Both the position numbers and the translations under genes were made by a program. Of a stretch of 48,486 bases of DNA, positions 34,014 through 40,614 are shown in pieces. The stretch is taken from contig JAHJIN010000219.1 in NCBI GenBank assembly GCA_018823415.1, forward strand, positions 1-48,486, given 5' to 3'. The stretch's first letter is position 1; each line of letters opens with the position of its first letter. This stretch comes from Chloroflexota bacterium (GTDB taxonomy: Bacteria > Chloroflexota > JAHJIN01). The notes under the pieces were generated by a model that was given only the letters and a program-made list of their open reading frames with translations, searched no databases and was not told where the DNA came from.

Positions 34014-34583
34014 TTAGCGCGTAGGGCGGGCTGTGCCCGCCGTTTCAGACCGATGGGCACAGCGCATCCTACTTGCTGAGATAACGTAATCAAGGGCTAT
34101 TACTCTGCCGGGGCGTATGTCTTCTTCATTCACATCTACGCCATCAAAATCTGTGTTCACTGGAATTTCCACGTTTTTGATCCACCATACTTCTATCTTT
34201 TCCAGCAACTCCCTAATTCGCAGAAAGTATCCGACGTTCAAATTCAGGTCGGCATCGCCAAGTAGTTTAGGAAGTTCGTGGGCAACTTGATTTCTATGCT
34301 TTCGGATAGTCTCGATTTCTTCGACTTCGTTTTCTGTGATTACACCGTTACGCTGGAGCCACGAGCATGATGCATACAGAAGGTCTTTATGAACTCGGAC
34401 AACCTCATCTTTGTATTGTTCGTCCGGTATCGCTCTGCCATTCTTATACTCAAAGGAGAAAAAGTCCCTGATGTTGTCAACGATTGCGTCTTTCAACAGT
34501 TCGTAAGCCGCAAGGTAAAGAGAGGATAGTATCAGGTTGCTCTTGATAACGTCCGGGTTCAGGAATTTATCGGGGTCTATCAC
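34014..34583 (-). CDS. HEPN-like helical protein with element-derived C-terminus
   Basis: The 189-residue, mostly helical protein contains TIRKHRNQVAHELPKLL near residue 95, matching the RNxxxH catalytic motif of HEPN ribonucleases. Flanking helices (AYELLKDAIVDNIRDFFSFEY and LRIRELLEKIEVWWIKNVEI) fit the four-helix HEPN bundle. HEPN proteins commonly act as RNases in toxin-antitoxin and abortive-infection systems, or as companions of nucleotidyltransferases; no MNT partner is visible. The final 19 residues (RMRCAHRSETAGTARPTR region) are encoded by an inverted-repeat element at 34021-34072, so the native C-terminus was probably altered by its insertion. Codon usage is AT-rich relative to neighbours. 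The HEPN call rests on motif and helicity only. Confidence 0.6.
   Translation of the reverse strand: MIDPDKFLNPDVIKSNLILSSLYLAAYELLKDAIVDNIRDFFSFEYKNGRAIPDEQYKDEVVRVHKDLLYASCSWLQRNGVITENEVEEIETIRKHRNQVAHELPKLLGDADLNLNVGYFLRIRELLEKIEVWWIKNVEIPVNTDFDGVDVNEEDIRPGRVIALDYVISASRMRCAHRSETAGTARPTR
34021..34072. mobile_element. 52-bp inverted-repeat (MITE/REP-like) element
   Basis: GTAGGGCGGGCTGTGCCC at the left pairs imperfectly with GGGCACAGCGCATCCTAC at the right around a short loop. The pattern GTAGG...CTGTGCCC is a familiar dispersed repeat style. It forms the last codons and stop region of the HEPN-like gene and is far more GC-rich than that gene. Confidence 0.7.
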
Positions 34584-34652
34584 TCGCTCTATCCCTACTG
34601 CACATGATTACGACGAGCGGGCTAACACTCGACCATGTGCCCCGCGGGGTGC

Positions 34653-34841
34653 TCAAGATGGCGATGGAACGCCAAGCTGCTTGCAGATGCGCCTGGCCGT
34701 GTACTCGGGAATCTCCCGGTGGCGGGGCACCGAGGCGCGATGGCTTGTGGCAGGGTTTTCCCAGATCGAATGCTCGCCGCCTTCACGCACCAATCGGCAA
34801 CCATGCTGACGCAGATGGCGCAACAGATCGCGCCTTTTCAT
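34653..34841 (-). CDS. hicA: HicA-family mRNA interferase toxin
   Basis: The 62-residue protein shows the double-stranded-RNA-binding-like fold of HicA/YcfA: MKRRDLLRHLRQHGCRLVRE, then GGEHSIWENP, where the His is the catalytic residue, then SVPRHREIPEYTARRICKQLGV. HicA cuts mRNA until bound by HicB. The start overlaps the hicB stop by four bases. The order hicB-hicA is the reverse of E. coli but common elsewhere. Confidence 0.9.
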   Translation of the reverse strand: MKRRDLLRHLRQHGCRLVREGGEHSIWENPATSHRASVPRHREIPEYTARRICKQLGVPSPS

Positions 34842-35122
34842 GCCACTGCTCCCTGGGGAACCAGGGCAACGTGGGTCGCTGCTGTCAGCAACAGGTGAAG
34901 TGGCTCTTCTAGATCGGCTTCAGGATCGGTGCTGACCGGATCCGGCTGAGGTAGCGGCTCGCCGTATAGCAGATTGGTCTCTGCCATGTCCACGAGGGCG
35001 CTCGCCAACAGCCGGCGCGCCTCCTCCAAATCCGCGCCCCACGTGATCACCCCCGGGAAATCCAGCACTTCGCCATGCACGCCCTCGTCGAGATACTTGT
35101 ACATCGCCTTATAGGTCAACAT
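34838..35122 (-). CDS. hicB: HicB-family antitoxin
   Basis: The 94-residue protein starts MLTYKAMYKYLDEGVHGEVLDFPGVITWGADLEEARRLLASAL, the partially degraded RNase H fold of HicB, which blocks the HicA toxin. The ATG at 35122 follows GGAGGAAGG, which argues against the longer frame. The C-terminus lacks an obvious ribbon-helix-helix or HTH DNA-binding module, so autoregulation through this protein is uncertain. Confidence 0.88.
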   Translation of the reverse strand: MLTYKAMYKYLDEGVHGEVLDFPGVITWGADLEEARRLLASALVDMAETNLLYGEPLPQPDPVSTDPEADLEEPLHLLLTAATHVALVPQGAVA

Positions 35123-35183
35123 GATCCTTCCTCCAGACGGATGCAGAAAGCATGTATCTTGCATCCTGTGTCGTGCATCCCAT

Positions 35184-36608
35184 CTAATCCAGCTTCATGT
35201 ACAAAGACACCATGTCCACATACTCGCGCAGGGTGAGCTTGTGTGGGTGGATGCGCTGCTTGATGGCATAGCCCTTCCACAGTTTGTGCATCAGCCAATA
35301 GAGCCGGTTACGCGGCAGCTTGAGCAATGGCCGCATGATGCGCTTTAGCCACGGAAATTCCACCACCAGGGCGAACCACTTTTGCAGGTTTTCGATCTGG
35401 CGCTTTTCGCCTTCCGGGAAGCGCAGGATAGAGGTCTCCCAGGCGGAGGTGTAAATGTCCTCGAAAGAGCCTTCCAGGTAGCCGCCCTCACGGGCGTATT
35501 CGCCCAGGGCGGTGCGGGGATAGGGCTGGAACAGGAACGTGTTGGCGTAGGAGGGCCGGCAGGCGATGTTTAGCTCCAGTGTTTCGAGGTCCTGGGCCAG
35601 GTCGCCGCCGGGCAGGCCCAGCATGTTGGTGCTGATGAGATGCAGGCCGCCCTCGCGGATGGTGCGGCAGGCGGTGATGATGGTCTCTTTGCTCATGCTG
35701 CGCCGGAGCACCCGGTTGCGCATCTCGTCGTTACCGGCCTCGATGCCCATGCCCACGCTGGCGCAGCCGGCGCGCTGGAGTTGGGCCACCAGCTCGGGCG
35801 TCACCAGGTTGGCCCGCACGTTGCAGAAAAATGGCAGGCCAATGACATCCGGGTACTTGAGCGTGAACTCGGCCACCCAATCCTTGAAGACGATGAACGT
35901 ATCGTCCACAAAAACCACAAAGCCCAGCGGATAGTGGTCCTTGACATAGGCCACCTCGGCCAGCACATTGTCCACGCTGCGCTGGCGGACACGCTTGCTC
36001 TGGGTGCCCTTGTAGATATCCCAGTAAGCGTGGTTAAAGCAATACGAGCAGTCGTATGGGCAGCCCCGGCCGGTGATAAAATGCTTGATTTTCGCCTGGC
36101 GCGTGAGGCGATGCCGCTGGTAGACCAGGTCCCGGTCCGGCAGGGGCAGTTCGTCCAGATTGGCGATGAGGGCACGCAGCGGGTTCTTGATGACCTCGCC
36201 AGCGCGTTTGAACCACCAGTTGGCGATGTCGTAAGGTGGTTGCCCGGCCGCCAGTGCGTCCACCAGGTCCCGCATGGCGTATTCGCCCTCGCCGATGCAG
36301 ACCCCGTCCACACCCTCGACCTCGATCATCTCGGGGAAAAAGGTGCCATGTGCGCCGCCAAAGACAGAAAAGGCGTCTGGGACCGCCTGGCGAATCTGGC
36401 GATTCAGGTCGGTATAATAATCCTGCGAGCCGGTGGACAGGCTATACGCCAGCACGCCCGGCTGCCACTCGCGAGCCTTGAGCACCGGGTCTTCCTGCGC
36501 GACGATGCTCAGCTCCACCTCGTGACCGGCGGCCTTGAGCACGCTGGACAGGTGCATGATGCCCATAGGCTCATAGTCGATCTGTTTGATGACGAAAAGA
36601 ACGCGCAA
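35184..36608 (-). CDS. Cobalamin-binding-domain radical SAM protein
   Basis: The 474-residue protein has an N-terminal B12-binding-type Rossmann domain (VLFVIKQIDYEPMGIMHLSS; FGGAHGTFFPE) and a radical-SAM core with CPYDCSYC near residue 185, followed by GFVVFVDDTF, and GMGIEAGNDEMRNRVLRR typical of the class-B family. Members of this class include BchE-like cyclases, hopanoid-modifying enzymes and C-methyltransferases; the substrate cannot be read here. The N-terminal domain lacks a clear DxHxxG cobalamin His motif, so base-off B12 binding or none is expected. I prefer the TTG at 36608, five bases after AAAGGAG, over a GTG at 36614 that overlaps that site. It follows the vertex-protein gene of the microcompartment-like locus after a 67-base hairpin-bearing gap. 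Confidence 0.88.
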   Translation of the reverse strand: MRVLFVIKQIDYEPMGIMHLSSVLKAAGHEVELSIVAQEDPVLKAREWQPGVLAYSLSTGSQDYYTDLNRQIRQAVPDAFSVFGGAHGTFFPEMIEVEGVDGVCIGEGEYAMRDLVDALAAGQPPYDIANWWFKRAGEVIKNPLRALIANLDELPLPDRDLVYQRHRLTRQAKIKHFITGRGCPYDCSYCFNHAYWDIYKGTQSKRVRQRSVDNVLAEVAYVKDHYPLGFVVFVDDTFIVFKDWVAEFTLKYPDVIGLPFFCNVRANLVTPELVAQLQRAGCASVGMGIEAGNDEMRNRVLRRSMSKETIITACRTIREGGLHLISTNMLGLPGGDLAQDLETLELNIACRPSYANTFLFQPYPRTALGEYAREGGYLEGSFEDIYTSAWETSILRFPEGEKRQIENLQKWFALVVEFPWLKRIMRPLLKLPRNRLYWLMHKLWKGYAIKQRIHPHKLTLREYVDMVSLYMKLD

Positions 36609-36621
36609 AGTCACTCCTTTT

Positions 36622-36665
36622 TCGAGATTCGGGAATCGGGATCCGAGTACCGAATCTCGATTCCC
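36622..36665. promoter_or_regulatory. Nested inverted repeats before the radical-SAM gene
   Basis: TCGAGATTCGG/CCGAATCTCGA is a perfect 11-bp inverted repeat with a 17-base loop. An overlapping GGGAATCG/CGATTCCC pair offers an alternative stem. The structure ends just before the AAAGGAG ribosome-binding site (reverse strand) and has no T-run, so it could control translation, stabilise an RNA end or be a REP-like element. Confidence 0.5.
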
Positions 36666-36675
36666 AAACCCCGGA

Positions 36676-36945
36676 TCACGCCACGTCTACTTGATCCACA
36701 ATCGCCGTAATTGCATGGTCCACCGGCACAAACTTGACCGGCAAGGCCAACGCTGCCTCACGGCTGGCTACAACGGTGACGAGCTCGCCCGGGCCGGCCT
36801 GCCCCGTACCGTCGGCGGCGACTACCGGCTCCCCAACGGGCTGCCGGTGCTTGTCCAACGGCTGCACAACCAGGAGCTTGATGCCTTCCAGCCCTTGATA
36901 TTTCTGCGTAGCTACCACGGTGCCCACAACACGCGCCAGAAACAT
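36676..36945 (-). CDS. Microcompartment vertex protein (EutN/CcmL/PduN family)
   Basis: This 89-residue protein matches the BMC-P pentamers that cap icosahedral corners of bacterial microcompartments. It opens MFLARVVGTVVATQKYQGLEGIKLLVVQPL, has the family's PVVAADGTGQAGPGELVTVV core and ends near DHAITAIVDQVDV. All are standard EutN-domain positions. GGGGAGG precedes the ATG. It lies 18 bases downstream of the receiver-ParA gene, so they are co-transcribed. Its presence implies that a closed shell is formed, since pentamers have no other established role. Confidence 0.93.
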   Translation of the reverse strand: MFLARVVGTVVATQKYQGLEGIKLLVVQPLDKHRQPVGEPVVAADGTGQAGPGELVTVVASREAALALPVKFVPVDHAITAIVDQVDVA

Positions 36946-36963
36946 GCTTTAACCTCCCCCGGC

Positions 36964-38520
36964 CTAGGCGCCGCTGGACTCGGCCACGGCTTGCGGCGGG
37001 GTCAGCAACACGGGGATCAAGTCTTGGATCCCGCGCGCCAACCGGCTGCCGCTATGACTGATCGTGAACGGCACCCCACGATTGACGGCATACGTGGCCA
37101 GCGGCCAGTCCCAGGGCACTATACCGGCCAGCGGGTGATTGATACTGCGCTGGATGTCGGCCACGTCGATGCCGGCGCGCGGGTCTACCCGGTTCAACAC
37201 CAACGACAGCCGGGCCAGGGGAAATCCCATCGCATCCAGGGCTTCCAGAAACAGCTTGGTATTCTTGACCGTGGGGATCTCTTGCGTGGCGACCAGCACC
37301 AGCCGGTCGCACAGCTCGAACGACACCAGCGTGGTCTCTTGCAAAAAGGCACAGGAGTCGATGATGATGACGTCAAAGACCTGCGCCATGGTGTGCAAGA
37401 TGCGGCGCAAGGTGTCGGGCGTAACCTCGTCGGCCAGTTCGGGCCGAGGCGGGGCCAGCAATACCCGCAGACCGGAGGAATGAGGCAGCATCACGTCCTG
37501 AACAAACTCGGGGTCCAGATCTTCCTGGTTTGACGCCAGATCAGAGATGGTGCGCGTGGATTGAAGATTGAGGAACAATCCCACATCGCCAAACTGAAAA
37601 TTGGCATCCACCACGGCGATGCGAAGCCCATCGGCTTGCTGCTGCATTGCCACGGCCAGATTGGTGGCCAGGGTGGTGCAGCCAGCGCCGGGCTGCGGGC
37701 TGTACACGGTCAGGATATACGCTCGCCGCTCGCGGCTGGCCTGTTGATCTGCGGTAGCTGCTGCCGGCGCCTCTTGCGCCAGCGCGGCGGCCATCGACCG
37801 GCTGGCCCCCAGTTGATACACACGATGAATGGTGTCTACCAGGTCATCGGTGCCAAAGGGCTTGATAAGAAAGTCCCTGGCCCCGGCCAACATGGACCGC
37901 CGCAAATAGTCGGCATCGCTTTGCACCGACATCATGACCAATTGCGAGCGAGGAGCCTCGCGAGTGATGGTCTCGGCCGCGGTGATGCCATCCATGTCCG
38001 GCATATTGATGTCCATCAGCACGATGTCGGGTTCCAGCTCGTGGGCCGCCGCCACACCCTCGCGGCCGGTGCGCGCCGTGCCCACCACCTCCATGTCATT
38101 CTCGAACAGGAGTAGCTTGGTCAATCCCTCTCGCGTGTCACTGATGTCATCTACGATGAGGATGCGAATGGGCCGGTCTTCTGACGCCGGGGCGGGCGCC
38201 ACCGGGGCCACGTCGGACCGGGCTGGCCGGCCCCCCGCCATTGGCGATAGCGGCTCCTGGGTGCGGCTCACCACCGTAGGCCGCGTCGTCGCCGGGGATG
38301 GCGGTGGGGGTGGGGGTGGTGTGACCGGCTCGGCGGTCTCGCGCAGATACGAACGCAGCGTAGGCTCTTGCTCGGGCTGTCCCGGGGAGGGCGCCGGGGC
38401 TGGGGCAGCGGGCGCCGGCCGGCTCCCTCGCCGCAGGCGCCGGATCACCACAACAAACAACAGCACCGACACCACCAGCAACAGGACGCCCACAAATAGA
38501 AGCGATAACAGCGGATCCAT
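36964..38520 (-). CDS. Membrane-anchored response-regulator/ParA-like (CpaE-type) protein
   Basis: The 518-residue protein has an N-terminal membrane helix (5-26), a Pro-rich linker (33-115), a receiver domain (116-235) and a ParA/MinD/CpaE-type ATPase domain (265-510). The receiver is intact: acidic pair DD (124-125), phospho-acceptor D170 in LMDINMP, and K220 in LIKPFG. In the ATPase domain the deviant Walker A is SPQPGAGCTT (284-293). The signature Lys of KGG and the P-loop Lys of GKT are both replaced, while the Walker A' Asp (VVDANFQFGDVG) and the second strand (VIIIDSCAF) remain. CpaE proteins localise pili; McdA relatives position carboxysomes. Here the context is a microcompartment vertex gene and a shell gene, suggesting a fixed membrane landmark for the shell. 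The mutated P-loop argues against ATP-driven oscillation. Function inferred. Confidence 0.85.
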   Translation of the reverse strand: MDPLLSLLFVGVLLLVVSVLLFVVVIRRLRRGSRPAPAAPAPAPSPGQPEQEPTLRSYLRETAEPVTPPPPPPPSPATTRPTVVSRTQEPLSPMAGGRPARSDVAPVAPAPASEDRPIRILIVDDISDTREGLTKLLLFENDMEVVGTARTGREGVAAAHELEPDIVLMDINMPDMDGITAAETITREAPRSQLVMMSVQSDADYLRRSMLAGARDFLIKPFGTDDLVDTIHRVYQLGASRSMAAALAQEAPAAATADQQASRERRAYILTVYSPQPGAGCTTLATNLAVAMQQQADGLRIAVVDANFQFGDVGLFLNLQSTRTISDLASNQEDLDPEFVQDVMLPHSSGLRVLLAPPRPELADEVTPDTLRRILHTMAQVFDVIIIDSCAFLQETTLVSFELCDRLVLVATQEIPTVKNTKLFLEALDAMGFPLARLSLVLNRVDPRAGIDVADIQRSINHPLAGIVPWDWPLATYAVNRGVPFTISHSGSRLARGIQDLIPVLLTPPQAVAESSGA

Positions 38521-38528
38521 GCGTCATA

Positions 38529-39392
38529 TCACCTTTTGCCGCCGGTCGACTGCTCCTGCGTCTGCCATAGCTGGTTCCAGGCCCGCACGGCTTGCTGGAG
38601 CAACTGTTTGGCGCGGCCTTCCGGCACCTCGGCCACACTGAAGTAAAAGTCGTCCGCCACCTTGATCTTGACCCCACCCTCCGGGGTCGGCTCCACGTGG
38701 ATAACCCCTTGTAGATGTTCTGCCTCACGCTGGATCAGGTCTTGCAAGATGACCTCGATGCCCTCGGCCAACGTGGACGCGGCCAGCGGGTTGGTCGCCT
38801 GCCGTGCCGCTGCCTTGACCCGTCGCGTCACCGGTTCGGCCGCGGGGACGGCTTGCTCGATCTGCGCGGCGACCCCCTGAACGGCCGCGCGGGTCCCCGC
38901 CTCGGCAATAGCTGGCACACCCTGGTAGGTTTCGCCGTCTACCGTAGCCTGCACGGTCTCGGCCGCTTTCGACCACGGGGGCTCGCTGGTCAGGGCCTCA
39001 CCTATGTCGGGCATCTGGATCATCATGTCGAAATCCGGGATAACCGGCATCCGGATCTGGATGTCGCCGATGGCTTCGGCGGCGCGTTGGGCCTCGGACA
39101 GAGTCATGGAGATGGCCGAAGTGTCCACCTCGGGTATGGGTGTGGCCGAGGGGGATCGTCGCGTCTCCCGCACCGCTGAGCGCGCTGGCCGGGGATCCGC
39201 CGGGCGCCCCTGCCACGAACGGGCTTTGGGCTCGCGACCGCGTGATTCAGCCCGGGGCCGTTGGGGGCGATTCGTGTAGCTGCCCTCCACGCGCGGCGAG
39301 AGCACCCACAATATGAGGATCAACCCCAGAATCAAGAACAATAGGCCGTTGCAGCACAATGCGGCCCAATTGAACAGGATCGTTGGGTCCAT
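38529..39392 (-). CDS. Unknown membrane-anchored protein of the microcompartment-like locus
   Basis: I do not recognise the family. The 287 residues begin MDPTILFNWAALCCNGLLFL, a single membrane helix to about residue 32. A basic, Arg/Pro-rich disordered stretch follows (36-85), then a helical and mixed region with repeated Met-Pro elements (RMPVIPDFDMMIQMPDIG near 115). The C-terminal compact domain is about 210-275 (EHLQGVIHVEPTPEGGVKIKVADDFYFSVAEVPEG). It starts 61 bases after the shell gene and ends eight bases before the receiver-ParA gene. Both anchored proteins begin MDP followed by a helix, so they may insert side by side. The C-terminal beta-rich segment could be a docking domain. 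Confidence 0.65.
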   Translation of the reverse strand: MDPTILFNWAALCCNGLLFLILGLILILWVLSPRVEGSYTNRPQRPRAESRGREPKARSWQGRPADPRPARSAVRETRRSPSATPIPEVDTSAISMTLSEAQRAAEAIGDIQIRMPVIPDFDMMIQMPDIGEALTSEPPWSKAAETVQATVDGETYQGVPAIAEAGTRAAVQGVAAQIEQAVPAAEPVTRRVKAAARQATNPLAASTLAEGIEVILQDLIQREAEHLQGVIHVEPTPEGGVKIKVADDFYFSVAEVPEGRAKQLLQQAVRAWNQLWQTQEQSTGGKR

Positions 39393-39453
39393 GTCTCACC
39401 ACTCCTACAAGTAACCAGTAATACCATCGGGCGTCAGCACGACGAACACCCAG

Positions 39454-40005
39454 TTACCACAACACCCGGTCCCGCAGATCCTCGTGCAGGCGGGGGATAA
39501 TCACGCTGCGCACCAGCAGCCCGGCCTCGCTCGCCAGCCGGACCCCGGCCTCTACCGCCGCCTCCACGTTGCTCACGTCGCCCTGGATCAGCACGAAACC
39601 CTTGCCGCCCAGCCCGTTCGCCAGCCGGATCTCGCTCAAAACCACATCGGCGGCCTTGGCGGCGGCATCGGCCGCCAGGATGCACGTAGCCGCGGTGATG
39701 GTCTCGATGATGCCCAGGGCTTCCCGGTGCGACGGCTCCGCCGTGCCGGTGAGAGCCGGGAACACCGTCGGATGCACCTGCGACAGGAACAGCGTGTCCA
39801 CCACGTCCTCGCCGCCAACCGCCACGCCGGCCGCCAGCGATTCCTCCACCGGCGCCACCAGCCCGCCCACGATGACCAGGTACTTGCCGGGGCAGATGGT
39901 GTGCGCGCCCAGCAGCGTCACCGGGGCCTTTTTCAGCATGGCGTCGCCGGCCAGGATGCCAGAGGCGATGCTGTTGAGTTCAATGATTGCCAGGGCCGGG
40001 TCCAT
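39454..40005 (-). CDS. PduT-like tandem BMC shell protein with Fe-S cysteine
   Basis: The 183-residue protein has two BMC domains. The first (ALAIIELNSIASGILAGDAM) and second (EALGIIETITAATCILAADA) are in the typical tandem order of trimeric BMC-T shell proteins. It matches PduT closely by eye, including GDAMLKKAPVTLL, HTICPGKYLVIVGG, HPTVFPAL and the final VIIPRLHE. In Salmonella PduT, Cys38 of the TICPGK motif binds a 4Fe-4S cluster in the trimer pore; here the Cys is also residue 38. It therefore should carry electrons through a shell facet. The partner flavin/Fe-S protein PduS is encoded 3.6 kb away on the same strand. Family assignment is firm; membership of a complete compartment is not shown. 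Confidence 0.94.
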   Translation of the reverse strand: MDPALAIIELNSIASGILAGDAMLKKAPVTLLGAHTICPGKYLVIVGGLVAPVEESLAAGVAVGGEDVVDTLFLSQVHPTVFPALTGTAEPSHREALGIIETITAATCILAADAAAKAADVVLSEIRLANGLGGKGFVLIQGDVSNVEAAVEAGVRLASEAGLLVRSVIIPRLHEDLRDRVLW

Positions 40006-40025
40006 TATTCCCTAACCTTGATCGA

Positions 40026-40332
40026 TTAGCTGCCTGGCATGTCTGCAAGCAGTTCGTCCAGGTCACCATAGTCATACGGGGGACGCTTGCGCACTGCCAG
40101 AACGTCCATGATCTGATCCTCTTCTGTGATGGCATATACAACTCGCCATCGGCCCAACCTGAACCGCCACAACTCGCAGTCGAGGTCCGGCGCGAAGCGG
40201 CTTGCTGTCGGCTGGACGAGGGAGATCAGCCAGCCCATGGATCGCCCGCTTGATTCGCTGTCGCATATACCCGGGCAAATCCTTGACCTCTCTCCAGGCG
40301 CGAGGGGTGATATAGATGATATAGCGACTCAC
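40026..40332 (-). pseudogene. RelE/ParE-type toxin, frameshifted
   Basis: Two overlapping reverse frames together spell one RelE-like toxin. The 5' part reads SRYIIYITPRAWREVKDLPGYMRQRIKRAIHGLADLPRPADSKPLRA; about position 40190 the frame changes and continues PDLDCELWRFRLGRWRVVYA to DVLAVRKR at the C-terminus. One extra or missing base explains both. The toxin start GTG (40332) overlaps the antitoxin stop (GTGA). The frameshift could be a real inactivation or an assembly error. RelE toxins cut mRNA in the ribosome A site; this copy would be inactive as written. Confidence 0.85.
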
Positions 40333-40553
40333 GCTAACTCGGCCTCCACGACGTCCCAGCGTAGCCATCCGGCTCGCTGGCGATCACCTCCCACGGCCCT
40401 TAGCTCGGCGATGGCTTGCTGTGCGGTTTGCAGATCCTCAATCGTCTCTAGCCATTCGATCAACGCTTCCCAATCATCGGCATCCAAGACGACTAGCCGT
40501 TTACCTTTCGCTGTCACAAACTGGACGGACTGCAATACTTCTATACCAATCAT
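40329..40553 (-). CDS. RelB/Phd-like antitoxin
   Basis: The 74-residue protein starts MIGIEVLQSVQFVTAKGKRLVVLDADDWEALIEWLETIEDL, the Phd/YefM-style N-terminal fold with the usual LDADDWEALIEWLE segment, followed by a helical toxin-binding tail. It would bind the RelE-like toxin and its own operator. AAGGAGGG precedes the ATG at 40553. It is encoded just upstream of the toxin with a four-base overlap, the classic type II order. The pair interrupts the microcompartment-like locus between the pduT-like gene and the O-antigen-ligase-like gene. Confidence 0.85.
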   Translation of the reverse strand: MIGIEVLQSVQFVTAKGKRLVVLDADDWEALIEWLETIEDLQTAQQAIAELRAVGGDRQRAGWLRWDVVEAELA

Positions 40554-40614
40554 TTTTTCTCCCTCCTTCCACACCAGTTATCTCGTGGTGAAGGATCTCG
40601 GCCCACCCCGGCGT

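Noticed and set aside
35184..36608. Radical-SAM gene as the signature enzyme or activase of the microcompartment
   Set aside because: The sequence fits the cobalamin-binding-domain class rather than glycyl-radical activases, and no glycyl-radical enzyme is present; adjacency alone is not enough.
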